Below are positions 32,226-42,462 of a stretch of DNA of 64,000 nt, in pieces. The translations under genes were made by a program, and so were the position numbers. Position 1 is the stretch's first letter. Each line of letters begins with the position of its first letter. The notes beneath the pieces are model-generated. The model worked only from the letters and a program-made list of their open reading frames with translations, was not told where the DNA came from and ran no database searches. Origin of the DNA: Doryteuthis pealeii (lineage: Eukaryota; Mollusca; Cephalopoda; Myopsida; Loliginidae); contig CM042141.1 in NCBI GenBank assembly GCA_023376005.1, forward strand, positions 100,473,310 through 100,537,309, written 5' to 3'.

Positions 32226-32402
32226 GTTGGTTGGTTTTTTTATGTTATATCAAACCTTTTTCGGGTCGTTTAATATCGAATCAAGTCAGTTTGATAAACA
32301 AAAGATTTAGGTTGCTTACAGTACCTGTCGTTGCTTAAGTGGTCCCCTAATTATATACTGGACAGGTTCATTGCTGCTTAACTTCGGGGATCTAGCGGGA
32401 AT
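32226..32402 (-). mobile_element. 5S rRNA-derived SINE-like element, copy 4
   Basis: Reverse complement: CCGCTAGATCCCCGAAGTTA, AGCAGCAATGAACCTGTCC, a decayed box C and the tail CTTGATTCGATATTAAACGA. More diverged than copies 1 and 3. Confidence 0.75.
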
Positions 32403-32502
32403 TTATTATTCGGGTCGGTGTACTTATGATCGATAACGAAAAACAATTATCTATTACATCGTTTCTGTATATGCACAATTACACATAAGCAGATTATTAA
32501 CG

Positions 32503-32505
<3 letters not shown>

Positions 32506-32541
<36 letters not shown>

Positions 32542-32582
32542 TCACTCACTCACACACACACATGCACACACACACACACAGA
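32506..32582. repeat. CA-rich microsatellite
   Basis: CA runs with TCAC and ATGC interruptions. Confidence 0.95.
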
Positions 32583-32614
32583 CAGACATTCATAAATAAA
32601 CTTCAAGCTAGAAT

Positions 32615-33215
32615 TGCAGACTGTTGTTAGTGAGCTCGATTCTCATTGGAAGCGCCCCATGCTTCTAGCTTTGTGCCACATCTAAGCTAAGCTTAGTAAA
32701 TAACTATACTCACCCTTCCAGCACCAGCGCACGCATATAGGACGCACACACATACACTCACACACATATACATACATGCACACATATACCGACAGTAAAA
32801 ACATAAACTAACCCAAACATATACTCACTCTTCCAGCACAAACCCATACACATTTAGGACAAACACAGCTTATTGAAAAAGCTTAAAGCAACATCAAGGG
32901 ATTTACTAAGTTTGACCTTTGATTTTTTTCTCACCCCCGAAAAACCTGACAACAGCTGAGTGGGGAAAGTCACATCACTCAGTGCGCGTTACCTCGGGCA
33001 GATGAATGGGGGGAAAAGGAAAAGGGAATGCTGCCTTAAAACCACTTGTTTTGTGAAGATTGTTGCGGAAGAAGAAAGTTATTTACTAAGCTTGGCTTAG
33101 GTAGGGCACAAGGACAGAAGTAAGAAGCACTCAGTGAGAATCGAACTAATTAACGTTGGTTTATTAATTTAGCTTGTTAACGGTTACACTATAGGTTAGT
33201 TTGTCTTTTATATTT
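32615..33215. mobile_element. Decayed tRNA-derived SINE heads
   Basis: At 32633-32650 the bases GAGCTCGATTCTCATTGG (+), and at 33150-33165 the reverse AATCGAACTAATT (-), look like tRNA T-arm/B-box remnants. The first is followed by CTAGCTTTGTGCCACATCTA and AAGCTTAGTAAATAA. A related + copy is at 39110-39215. Confidence 0.5.
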
Positions 33216-33454
33216 GTGGTATAATTTATCGCAGCTCCAGGTGAAATGTGGACTAGGTGCGTGTTCATATAAAATATTATTTAAAAACAAAACAATTGGA
33301 AAACATTTTGACCTGTCCGCTACATTGATACGTCGATGAAATCTGGGTAATAGGTGTCGTTGTGCTATGTTATCCGTTGCGTTGATGTCTGCTGTGGAAG
33401 GTACCGTTTGCTGTTTTTTTTAAATAGTAAACCACTAGACTCAGATTTTTGATA

Positions 33455-33856
33455 ATAATGATAATAATAATGAAATTTATTGTGTACAGTGCTCAGGTGC
33501 ACCACAACTCATCAAAGTCGCATGTCAAGTACACAGAATAATGTATTAGTGTCAGGAACATGAACAGTTTACAGTAGTAATATGCATGTATGTGTGCGCG
33601 TGTGTGCTTATGTGTGTGGAGAGGGGCATCAGGTATGATGTCGGCGGACTACAGGAAGCATGGAGGCCTTGAAAGATGCGGTGTTTCGGCAGCCTACACC
33701 GGACGCGGGCAGCTTATTCCATGCCTCGACAATTCTGAGCGTGAAAAAAAGTTTCCAAAAGTCATGTGATATTTTATTGCTATTAGTTAGAACCTGTTGT
33801 TTTTCGAATCACGTGATTTGTTTACAACTACGTCCGTATGGATTTGATTTGGGCTC
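33455..33856 (-). pseudogene. LINE reverse-transcriptase C-terminus, 3' UTR and ATT tail
   Basis: Minus strand 33856-33629 reads EPKSNPYGRSCKQIT-stop-FEKQ..., then KLFFTLRIVEAWNKLPAS and NTASFKASMLPVVRRH before a stop at 33631-33629. The FFTLR-V-WN-LP ... FK pattern is the classic C-terminus of CR1/Jockey-like LINE polymerases. Downstream comes a 3' UTR (GCGCACACATACATGCATAT, GTGGTGCACCTGAGCACTGT) and an ATT-rich tail at 33455-33480. One in-frame stop makes it dead. The UTR alone also occurs at 35895-36005 (+) and 40817-40985 (-). Confidence 0.8.
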
Positions 33857-33904
33857 CAAAATATCAGAAAAATTATAGTTGAATTATCTCCCCCTGCTGC
33901 CGGG

Positions 33905-34195
33905 AGGGGGCGAATCGCCAATATACGATATTGGCGCAAAATTAAATCCCTTGACGAAAGTCACTTATCGTTTGGGCACTCGACCAGCGAGTCGCTTTAT
34001 CAAGCGCTCCCTTCACCCTCAGCACTTATCGTGTTGACAGTCAACCAGTGAGTGGAATTATATTCCAGCGCTCACTTTTACCTTATCGTGGGGTCCTTCA
34101 ACCAGCGAGACGCGATATCCAGCGCTCACCTTTACTTTGTCAACCAGCGAGTGGAATGATAGTCTAGCGCTACCCTACCTTCAACCTCAGCAAGA
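33905..34195 (+). repeat. Four degenerate 60-70 bp tandem units
   Basis: CAACCAGCGAGTGGAAT or its variants recur at about 33980, 34040, 34100 and 34140, each followed by CCAGCGCT-like bases. A perfect 9-bp hairpin, CGCCAATAT/ATATTGGCG, lies at 33914-33934 in front. They precede the integrase remnant and could be leader repeats of the same element. Confidence 0.65.
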
Positions 34196-34429
34196 TAAGT
34201 CTAGCTAGCAAATGCCACAAATTTGCAACCCCCCTTTGAATATATGTTTCTTTAATTTCAATTGTTGTTCTAGTCTTCTTTTATCCGAAATTATTTGCTT
34301 ACCATCGGGAGATTTTAAGAGTCCCGAATATCTCTTTAAAATTAATGCCTCTGTGTTTGTTGGACAGTCGAACCTTCGTACTGTGTGCAAGTGCCGTGTC
34401 GCCAAGCGAGCACGATCCTGACCGCATAA

Positions 34430-35110
34430 GGTCCATACATCACCGAAGCGGCCACCCGGCATAAGGCGAACCCTGTACTTTTTCAGGCAGATTGATCCCA
34501 CAGTTTCTAAAGCGTCGGTGAGAGCTGTGGTAAGAAATTGTGAGAAGTGCCAGACGATTGACCCACCATCCACGCGTTGCAGAAGGGTAGGCTGGACGTC
34601 AGCGACACTTGGTTTCGAGTGGGAATGGATGTGACCCACTACCAAGGTAGACACTATCTGTCGCTCATTGACTGCGGGCCCGCACGGTTTTCGATCTGGC
34701 GTCATTTGAGACGACAAGACGCAGCAAGCATCATCAACCACTTGGAAGGCCTGTTCTGCGAGCGTGGGGCGCCGGTTGAAATACTCGTTGACAATGACAC
34801 AGCGTTTCGCAGCAAGGCCTTTGGGGACTTTCTGGGTGAATGGGGAGTTCGATTGCATTTTCGCTGTGCGCATGTCCCCTCCGGTAATGGCATTGTGGAA
34901 CGGTGTCATCGAAGTATAAAAACGGATCGCAGCGAGGAAACAGTGCACCATAATGGAAGCAGTCTATTGGTACACTGTCACCCCTAAGGATAGTGTGTCG
35001 CCGCCGACTGCCCCTGCCAACCTGATTCATCGCTATCACGTTCGACTGAAGGGTATCGATGCACTCCCTCCAAATAAGCCTAACCAACAGCAGGTTGAAT
35101 ACGATGACCA
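34430..35110 (+). pseudogene. LTR-retrotransposon integrase, frameshifted
   Basis: 34438-34460 would encode HHRSGHP if one base is allowed for. 34458 onward reads GIRRTLYFFRQIDPTVSKAS and RNCEKCQTIDPP, the HHCC zinc-binding domain (CEKC at 34539-34550). From 34577 another frame reads the catalytic core: VGMDVTHY, LVDNDTAF and GNGIVERCH. There are exactly 35 residues between the second Asp and Glu, so the DD35E triad is intact. A further shift near 34935 leads to MEAVYWYTVTPKD and RLKGIDALPP. At least three frameshifts show it is dead. It resembles Ty3-type integrases; I see no reverse transcriptase or RNase H upstream. The long minus frame at 34205-34951 is its shadow. Confidence 0.85.
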
Positions 35111-35111
35111 T

Positions 35112-35520
35112 ACGATGCAGAACAAATATCGATGTATATTCTTTTCACTTTATAATATAATAGGTAATTTATACTTAAACAACAGAGTAAAAAAAAATCA
35201 CCCAATTTTTTTTAATTTTTTTTTTACACCTAATTTTCCGATTTTTGGTATTTATTTTCTACTAGAGTAGCTCCCGTAAAAATCATTTTTTTCTTCTGTT
35301 CACACCTTCGGTCGTTTGTCTTTTTATTTATACTGTAATTAGTTTCAAAATTATATAACTCCACCGATATTTTGCGCCCCTCCCCAAATAGGGGGGGGGT
35401 CAAAGTTAAGTGACATAAAAAGACAAAAAAAAAAGAAAAAAAAAAAGAAAGTTTTGAAATAAAATAACTGATGCAATATAAAATCATATATCATTTTTCG
35501 ATCGGGAGGGTTAAATTTAT
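35112..35520. repeat. Copy of the inverted-repeat element interior
   Basis: ATATCGATGTATATTCTTTT, CCGATTTTTGGTATTTATTT, TTATACTGTAATTAGT and GTTTTGAAATAAAATAACTG match 3310-3680 in order. It directly follows the integrase remnant. Confidence 0.65.
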
Positions 35521-35894
35521 TTTGTAAAATACGCATATGACAAGAATATTGGCAGACACTATATTATGTTTATCTTTTATTTTATCATTCGTTTTATTTG
35601 TTTTATTCTTATATTTTATCATTTGTTTCTTTTTGTTTTTTTGTTTTTTTGTTTTTAATCATTTGTTTTTATTTTTCATATTTCATATTTGTCTTATTTT
35701 CTCATTTTCATATATTTTTGTTTTTATTCTTATTTTTGTATTTTTACCATGTTTTATTTCTCCTTTTAGTATTTGTTTTATTTTTCGTTTCTGTATTTGT
35801 ATTTTTGTATTTTACTATTTGTAATAAAAATATGAACAAGTAATTGTTTTACTTAAACTTTAGTCAAATTAACTGAACTGTGGCTCAGTTTTTC

Positions 35895-36030
35895 TGTAAA
35901 CTATTCATGTTCCTGACACTAATACATTATTCTGTGTACTAGACACGAGACTTTGATGAGTTGTGGTGCACCTGAGCACTATACACAATAAATTTCATTA
36001 TTATTTAAGCTATTATTATTATTCTTTAGT
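35895..36030 (+). mobile_element. LINE 3' UTR and ATT tail
   Basis: CATGTTCCTGACACTAATAC, TGATGAGTTGTGGTGCACC and ACACAATAAATTTCATTATT are the 3' UTR of the LINE at 33455 in the opposite orientation. No coding part remains. Confidence 0.8.
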
Positions 36031-36312
36031 ATTTATAGTGAACTTATCTAGGGGGAGATAACTACAATTGGCTTCACCACACAAAGTTCACTACAAATAT
36101 GTTAAATGTCAAACAGGTTTTTTTTTTTAAGATCTCGAAGCGGATTTATTAATAATCTTTGCCTGGAGTTATTATTAACAGTTTTCGTAATAAGTCTCTC
36201 ACGCTTTCTAACATTCGATGATAAAATTCGGCTAAGATTTGACGCCTCCATGTCTCACACTGTATTAAATTAGGTATGTCCAGTTTTTTGTCAGGGGAGG
36301 TAATATCTTATT

Positions 36313-36505
36313 TTTTAATTCTAAAACAATTACCCAAAATCAGGGAATTGTCAAATTTTAATAAAATTTTTCTGCACTTTATTCATTAATGACTTGATTT
36401 TATAATGAATAGCTTATTTTATTAAAAATAAAAATAAAAAACTAAAAAAAACTTGGAAAAAATGTTTTTTATCAATTAAGATGGGGGAGGGGCAACCTGT
36501 GGTCA
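36313..36505. repeat. Fragment of the 674/2985 inverted-repeat family
   Basis: AATTACCCAAAATCAGGGAA, TGTCAAATTTTAATAAAATT and GGGGGAGGGG-type bases follow the family order. Flanking DNA to 37770 is AT-rich without recognised genes. Confidence 0.55.
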
Positions 36506-37775
36506 TTTGAATAAAAAAAATTCAATCCCTAATTTGACATTTCTAGAAAGATAAAATCCAGAAGACCACATAAAAAAACATTTTTCTTTTAAATGTCAAC
36601 ACTCGAAAAAATGTCATTTGAAAATTTTAAAGTTTTATTTTTAAACCTAGAAATAATTTTTTGTAGCGTTTTTTCTCTTTTTCATAATTAATTTTTTTTT
36701 TTTTAATTGAATTGATGCAAAAAAGTCTTTTCTCTGATCCAATTGAATTATTTTTATTCATTTTGAAAATTGAAAGTGAATATACACAATATTTTGTCCA
36801 TGATTAACGATTTATTCAATCTATGATTAAAAAATTAACAATTTTGCACAACATATTTTCCGAGATTTTTATATATTCAAAATTATTACTAATGGTTGTT
36901 CTTTATAGTTCACTAGCAGCGGTTATCCGGCATTGCCTGAATAGAGGGGATTTTTTTAAGTTAGTCCCGCAGATCCATTGTTACTGAATCGTGAGTTGAA
37001 TTCTCGTGGGATACCTCATTTAAATCCCGATGTAAAAAAAAAAAAAAAAAAAAAATAGACCTTGCATTGATCCAGCTTCTCTGAAAAGAAATGTTAATGT
37101 CTACTATCTAAAATATTAAATGAAAAAAAAATCCATGCTGTTATCATTTAAATTTTTTATTTTTAATTATCTTCATAAATATAAATCAAATCTCTATTTT
37201 TTTGCTCAAAAACCAAGCCCTGGTGATATTTAATGTGTATATATATTTACTTTGTCGTTAATTGTTTTATTTTCGAAGTTTCCTCCGGACATACATATAC
37301 ACACAACTGTCCTTTATATATGGATAGATGGAAGACCTATAGTGCTAAGCACAATTTTTTCTTTTTTCTTTTTCTTTTTTTTTTTTAACTTTAAAATATC
37401 AGGATTTTCACTCTGGGGACTGCAACAACTATTGGACGTATCTAAAAACCAACATAAAAACGTCGCTCAAGGGAGATAAACATTTCCGATAATTCATTAA
37501 CATAAAAACCACGGATTATTACACTTTTTGATCACCCATACTTTAGCATAAAGACGGGCGTGGCCAAATAGCAATAAATCATAACATTGCCGATAAGAGT
37601 GCGTGTTCTTTGTAGAATTTATTATTAAGTTTTATAATAATTAAACACTTGAAAAGGGAAAGTAACTTTTTATTATTCATTCTATTATTAATTGATAGAA
37701 TTTATCAGTCTTTTTGTTTTTAGGCGCCAACTACGTTATAATCTACTTTTTTTGTTTTTGTATGAATAATTTTTA

Positions 37776-38026
37776 GGTACTCTATGAGGAAGTTCGTCCC
37801 GGTCCCCTGTCTCCAAATTTGCTGTTCGATGACGTATCAAATACCAACCCCAACTATTACCGTTAGAGCGGTGTTACTTGAAAGAAAACAACAACTCAAA
37901 TAACAACCCCAACTATCGTATCGGCGCCTATTTGTCTTAATTCTTGTTTATTTATTTTTTTTCCATTCGAAAGAAAAAAACATTTAAACCGGTTTTGTCG
38001 CAATTCTAACTTCCTCATAGAGTACC
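37776..38026. mobile_element. MITE with 19-bp terminal inverted repeats
   Basis: GGTACTCTATGAGGAAGTT at 37776-37794 is repeated exactly inverted at 38008-38026. Flanks AATTTTTA and ATTTTTTA are similar but not identical. The interior holds a short duplication (ACCAACCCCAACTAT and ACAACCCCAACTATC). No coding capacity. The superfamily is not assigned. Confidence 0.8.
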
Positions 38027-38624
38027 ATTTTTTATTTTATTTTCAATCCTTCTAAATAATAGAAAATTATCTCGGTACGTTTAAATTCTCTCTCTACTTT
38101 AATTTTTCAGTAGTTCAAATTTCTCTTTTACGCACACACAAACACGAGCTCCATTTTATCCGTCAAATTTCACACATCTATAGAGAGACACAAAATAAAC
38201 AACTACTCTATCGACATTATTTTTAGGTTATAAAGTGTTTTTAACCACAAAAACTTTCCATCACGTTCGTGATTCATGATCTTTTATTCCCTACCCTACA
38301 CTCGTAACCATAGCAATATAGTTACACAATTAAAAACTAAGTAAATAAAAAAGCCACTCCTTTTTGTACTAAAAATAACAAATAACATATACCAAGGGAG
38401 TAACCCATGATTACTTCTAATTAATTCTAATTAGAATAATACGCTTCTTCCTTAATCATCTTGCAAATTCTCTCGTTTAAATGAGATGAATACAAAATAA
38501 AAAAAATCCTGCTGTTGCTTACTCATTGAATTCTTATTTTCTTATGAGTGTTGTCACCTCAGTTAAATATGGACCATTCTGTTTTTTATTAGAAAGAAGA
38601 GAAAGGGAGGAAAAAGGAATATGG

Positions 38625-38955
38625 GAATCTGGACATTAGCTACATAAATGAGAGTACCTCCCTTGTTTCTTCACTCTGAGGAAACTATCTGTTTAATCAA
38701 TACAACTGCATGTTTTAACACGAAAATATCATAAAATGTTCTTAATTGTGCCTGTGCATTATTTGAAATGAACTTAATTGTTATTTAAGAACACATTTCA
38801 TGATATTTCCGTGTTAAAACATCAGTTGTATTGATTCAAACAAATTCGTATTTTTCAGTGAAGATTTACGGTGACATGAAAATGGCCGACCAAAACAGAC
38901 GGCTTCCTCAAAGTGAATAAACAACATTATGTAGCTAATGTTCAGATTACCCAGG
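38625..38955. mobile_element. Palindromic MITE-like element
   Basis: GACATTAGCTACATAA pairs with TTATGTAGCTAATG at the outside. AATCAATACAACT pairs with AGTTGTATTGATT, and TTTTAACACG with CGTGTTAAAA, further in. The arms are uneven; the right arm has an extra segment at 38845-38910. Confidence 0.7.
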
Positions 38956-38969
38956 ACACAAAAATTATG

Positions 38970-39030
38970 AAAAGAAAGAAAGAAAAGAAAGAAAGAAAGA
39001 AAGAAAGAAAGAGAGGGGTTGTTAAATAAA

Positions 39031-39065
<35 letters not shown>

Positions 39066-39066
39066 G
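38970..39066. repeat. AAAG then TA microsatellites
   Basis: A GAAA-type run to 39015 is followed by interrupted TA. Confidence 0.95.
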
Positions 39067-39829
39067 TATGCAAACGCCTGCAAAGATATAAACTTGCACT
39101 TCTCGTCGTATAATGGCTAGCAAACAAGACTAGCAAACCATGTTTAGTGAGTTGGATTCTCATAAAACTACCAAAACTGCTGGCTTGTGCCAAATTAAAC
39201 TAAGCCAAGTCAATGAAAACGAGGACACTTATCAATGGTATCAAAATTTTGCAACAATCAAAACCAAAATAAATAAATAAAAAACGACAGGGAATAAATG
39301 ACCCCCCCCCCCCAAAAAAAAACAGACGATGTTTAACACCCTCAATTTTTGTGGGATCAGATTCATATGGTGAATTCAATCCTTATTAACATGATCCACC
39401 GTCTGATGAAATAGGCCGAGTTATCATGATGGAGATATGAAATTGATAACTCCAGCTTCCCTACTTTGCTAGATTTGGTTCCACGACAAAATAATATTTT
39501 GTCCTGATTAATTACAAGAAGAAACACTCTGAAACAGCCATTCAACCTTTTTTCGGGGGGGGGGCAAAGAGGTTGAATGTCAGATTCAGAAAAATTCTTT
39601 GTAATAATCAGGACACAAAATATCATTTCAGCCAGGATTCCTTTTCTTTAAAAATTGCATGCATCTTTTTTTTTTTCTTTCTTTTTCTCTGACTTATGTA
39701 ATAAACATTCAATTTTTTTCTTTGATTAAGTAAATAGGGAACTATTTTCTGGTCACTGAAATAATGTCCATTACATGATTATCTTATTGAATATGGGGAA
39801 TGTAGAGCATCTGAAAGTTGACTGATAGA

Positions 39830-40078
39830 TTAAGCAGATTAGATAGAATAGAGATAGATAGATATAAAGTAGAATAGAATAAGATAGATAGAGATAGATA
39901 TGATAAAAGCAGATTGAGATAGATAGATAGATAGATAGATAGATAGCGAGTAGATTAGATAGATAGACAGGCAGATAGATAGATAGATAGATAGAGCTAT
40001 GATAGATAGATAGATATATAGAAGAGATAGATAGATAGATAGATATAGATAGATAGATAAAAGCAGATGAGCAGATTG

Positions 40079-40112
<34 letters not shown>

Positions 40113-40206
40113 AAGCAGATTGAGATAGATAGATAGATAGATAGATAAGCAGAAGATTAGATAGAGATAGATAGATAGATAGAGAGATAGATAGATAAAA
40201 GCAGAT

Positions 40207-40241
<35 letters not shown>

Positions 40242-40420
40242 AAGCAGATTGAGATAGATAGAGAGATAGATAGATAAAAGCAGATGAGATAGATAGATAG
40301 ATAGATAAAGCAGATTGAGATAGATAGAGAGATTAGATAGATAAAAGAGAAGATAGATAGATAGATAGATAGATAAAGCAGATGAGATAGATAGATAGAT
40401 AGATAGATAGAAGCAGATAG

Positions 40421-40454
<34 letters not shown>

Positions 40455-40600
40455 AAGCAGATTGAGATAGAGAGATAGATAGATAAAAGCAGATGAGATA
40501 GATAGATAGATAGATAGATAAAAGCAGATTGAGATAGATAGATAGATAGATAGATAGATAAAGCAGATTGAGATAGATAGAGAGATAGATAGAAGCAGAT

Positions 40601-40639
<39 letters not shown>

Positions 40640-40678
40640 AAGCAGATTGAGATAGATAGATAGATAAAAGCAGATTAG

Positions 40679-40716
<38 letters not shown>

Positions 40717-40815
40717 AAGCAGATTAAGATAGATAGATAGATAGATAGATATATAAAAGCAGATTGAGATAGATAGATAGATAGATAGAAACAGAATGAG
40801 ATAGATATTCTGCTA
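39830..40815. repeat. GATA array, about 1 kb
   Basis: GATA runs separated by a recurrent AAAGCAGATTGA-type spacer about every 40-70 bp, so a higher-order repeat lies above the tetranucleotide. It ends at the ATA tail of the LINE 3' UTR at 40817. Confidence 0.97.
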
Positions 40816-40816
40816 C

Positions 40817-40857
<41 letters not shown>

Positions 40858-40985
40858 AATTTATTGTGTACAGTGCTCAGGTGCACCACAACTCATCAAA
40901 GTCTCATGTCAAATACACAGAATAATGTATTAGTGTTAGGAACATGAACAGTTTACAGTAGTAATATGCATGTATGTGTGCGCGT
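40817..40985 (-). mobile_element. LINE 3' UTR with AAT tail
   Basis: GAAATTTATTGTGTACAGTG, CTCAGGTGCACCACAACTC and GTTTACAGTAGTAATATGCA match 33478-33595 closely. An ATA array at 40818-40855 is the tail. It sits between GATA and CTAT arrays, which are complementary motifs. Confidence 0.85.
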
Positions 40986-41316
40986 ATCTATCTCATTCAG
41001 CTTCTATCTATCTATCTATCAATCTTAGTCTGCTTCTATCTGTCTTATTCTGTTCCTATCTAGTTAATTCTGCTCCTATCTACCTATCTATCTATCTAAT
41101 TCTATCTATCTCATTCAGCTTCTATCTATCTATCTATCTATCTATCTATCAATTTAATTCTGTTTTATCTATCTGTCTTATTCTGTTCCTATCTATCTAT
41201 TTAATTCTGATCTTATCTATCTAATTCTAATTCTATCTCATTCAGCTTCTATCTATCTATCTATCTATCAAACTCAGTCTGCTTCTATCTATCTATCTAT
41301 CTATCTATCTCATCTG
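40985..41316. repeat. CTAT array
   Basis: CTAT runs with TTCTGTTC-type spacers. The motif is the complement of the GATA array on the other side of the LINE tail, so the two arrays form a large inverted repeat about 40.1-41.3 kb. Confidence 0.95.
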
Positions 41317-41581
41317 CAGTTGTTTGTTACTGGATATCAGATTCAGTGGAAGGAGAGAATCATTGGAAGCCATGGGTAGCAGAATGGTGGATGTAAAGCA
41401 AGGTGGATGAATCCAAAAAGTGGTTCAACCGTACATTTCACAAGATGCTGGGCAGAAGGACCTTATAGGATCAAATAGTTCAGTCAGGAAACTACATTAC
41501 TCATTTCTAAGTGTGGCATTTATTGATGAGTTAACAAAACACCTAACAAAAGATAATATATACAGCTGTTAAACGGTATAA

Positions 41582-41623
41582 CCACACTGATGAGAGGTGA
41601 TACCTCAAAACACGTGTCTGTGG
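41582..41623 (+). ncRNA. Hammerhead ribozyme, retrozyme copy 1
   Basis: Stem I CCACA/TGTGG; core CTGATGA 41587-41593; stem II GAGGT/ACCTC with the loop GAT; AAAA (expected GAAA) 41607-41610; stem III A-C-A/T-G-T around CG; cleavage triplet GTC with C41618. Everything fits except G12, which is A. Confidence 0.75.
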
Positions 41624-41803
41624 ATTACTTTATTATATGCTCCCAAATTTGGTTGAGCACTTAATTAGAAGGGATTTAATTGCAAAATTCACTGTATTCG
41701 GCATACAGCTAAGCCTCGCTTTGTTTACATAAAGTTTGAGTCCTCTAGTGAATTTATTTCCGCTTAGAAATGTAGCGATTAAATAGTCTCCTATATTGAC
41801 AGC

Positions 41804-41872
41804 TGCTTGTGGCCGTATGGGTAAGAGGATTGGCAAACGAAAGTTCATTCGGGTCTTGAACCCGGCCAGAGG
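41804..41872 (+). other. tRNA-like block inside the retrozyme unit
   Basis: TGGCCGTATGGG resembles an A-box, and CGGGTCTTGAACCCG forms a T-arm-like stem with a B-box-like loop. It could be an internal RNA polymerase III promoter or a decayed SINE head captured by the element. Confidence 0.4.
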
Positions 41873-41893
41873 TAGCTGTTAAACGGTATATAA

Positions 41894-41934
41894 CCACACT
41901 GATGAGAGATACCTCAAAACACGTGTCTGTGATT
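41894..41934 (+). ncRNA. Hammerhead ribozyme, retrozyme copy 2
   Basis: Same as copy 1 with a shortened stem II (GAG/CTC). Core CTGATGA 41899-41905; AAAA 41916-41919; C41927 before the predicted cut. Stem I has lost one pair (TGTG-A). Predicted inactive. Confidence 0.65.
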
Positions 41935-42040
41935 ATATTATATATATATATATATATATATACATATATGAGTATAGATAAAAGGATATGAAAACAACAC
42001 AATATGCTGTTAAAGTGAAAAAATTTTATATCATATTCAT

Positions 42041-42088
42041 AGCTAATATTGAACAATATTTCGATTTATAAAAATCATCTTCAGAGCT
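42041..42088 (-). ncRNA. Hammerhead-like motif, P2 left arm
   Basis: Mirror of the right-arm motif: AGCT stem I, CTGAAGA then one extra T, stem II GATTT/AAATC, GAAA, and a long stem III ATATTG/CAATAT. See 42264-42311. Confidence 0.5.
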
Positions 42089-42263
42089 TGTCTTTCTCCA
42101 GACTTAACAAGAGCGGAGATGAAAATGTCGTTGACCGAGAAACGCGTGGGCGGATGTGCTTATATTTGAAACTACCGCATAACTTTTTTTGCAACATTCA
42201 ATGTTTTCATTTTGAATTCATATTATTTTCGTCTCCGCTATTGACAAGTCCGGAGTATAAACA

Positions 42264-42311
42264 AGCTCTGAAGATGATTTTTATAAATCGAAATATTGTT
42301 CAATATTAGCT
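42264..42311 (+). ncRNA. Hammerhead-like motif, P2 right arm
   Basis: Stem I AGCT/AGCT; CTGAAGA 42268-42274 followed by an unpaired T; stem II GATTT/AAATC with the loop TTAT; GAAA 42290-42293; stem III of six pairs around TT; UU; then stem I. The extra T after the core departs from the consensus, so activity is doubtful. Both arms keep the same sequence. Confidence 0.5.
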
Positions 42312-42462
42312 ATGAATATGATATGAAATATTTTCACTTTAACAGCATATTGTGTTGTTTTCATATCCTTTTATCTATACTCACTCATACCGACGGATTC
42401 ATTTCCTTTCTATTAACTTTATATATATATATATATATATAATATATATATAAAATATATAT

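Larger units (their letters stand above)
41564..41935 (+). mobile_element. Retrozyme-like element: direct hammerhead repeats 309 bp apart
   Basis: AGCTGTTAAACGGTATA plus a hammerhead occurs at 41564-41627 and again at 41874-41935. Predicted cleavage sites at 41618 and 41927 are 309 nt apart. Tandem transcripts cut at both would release a 309-nt RNA with ends suited to circularisation, the architecture of metazoan retrozymes. The spacer encodes no protein but contains a tRNA-like block at 41804-41872. The right end passes into a TA array. Both ribozymes have AAAA for GAAA, so they are probably inactive now. Confidence 0.75.
41969..42383. mobile_element. Palindrome P2 with hammerhead-like motifs in both arms
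   Basis: GAGTATAGATAAAAGGATAT at the left returns inverted at the right end. Arms stay paired inward through CAACACAATATGCTGTTAAA and TATTGAACAATATTTCG to about 42105/42235. The centre includes a second short inverted pair (GCGGAGATGAAAAT and its reverse). A TA array lies immediately to the left, and another starts at 42419. Confidence 0.85.

Noticed and set aside
34205..34951. 248-codon minus-strand frame
   Set aside because: It is the antisense shadow of the frameshifted integrase, whose catalytic motifs read on the + strand.
40206..40889. 227-codon minus-strand frame
   Set aside because: Translated GATA array (YLSI repeats).
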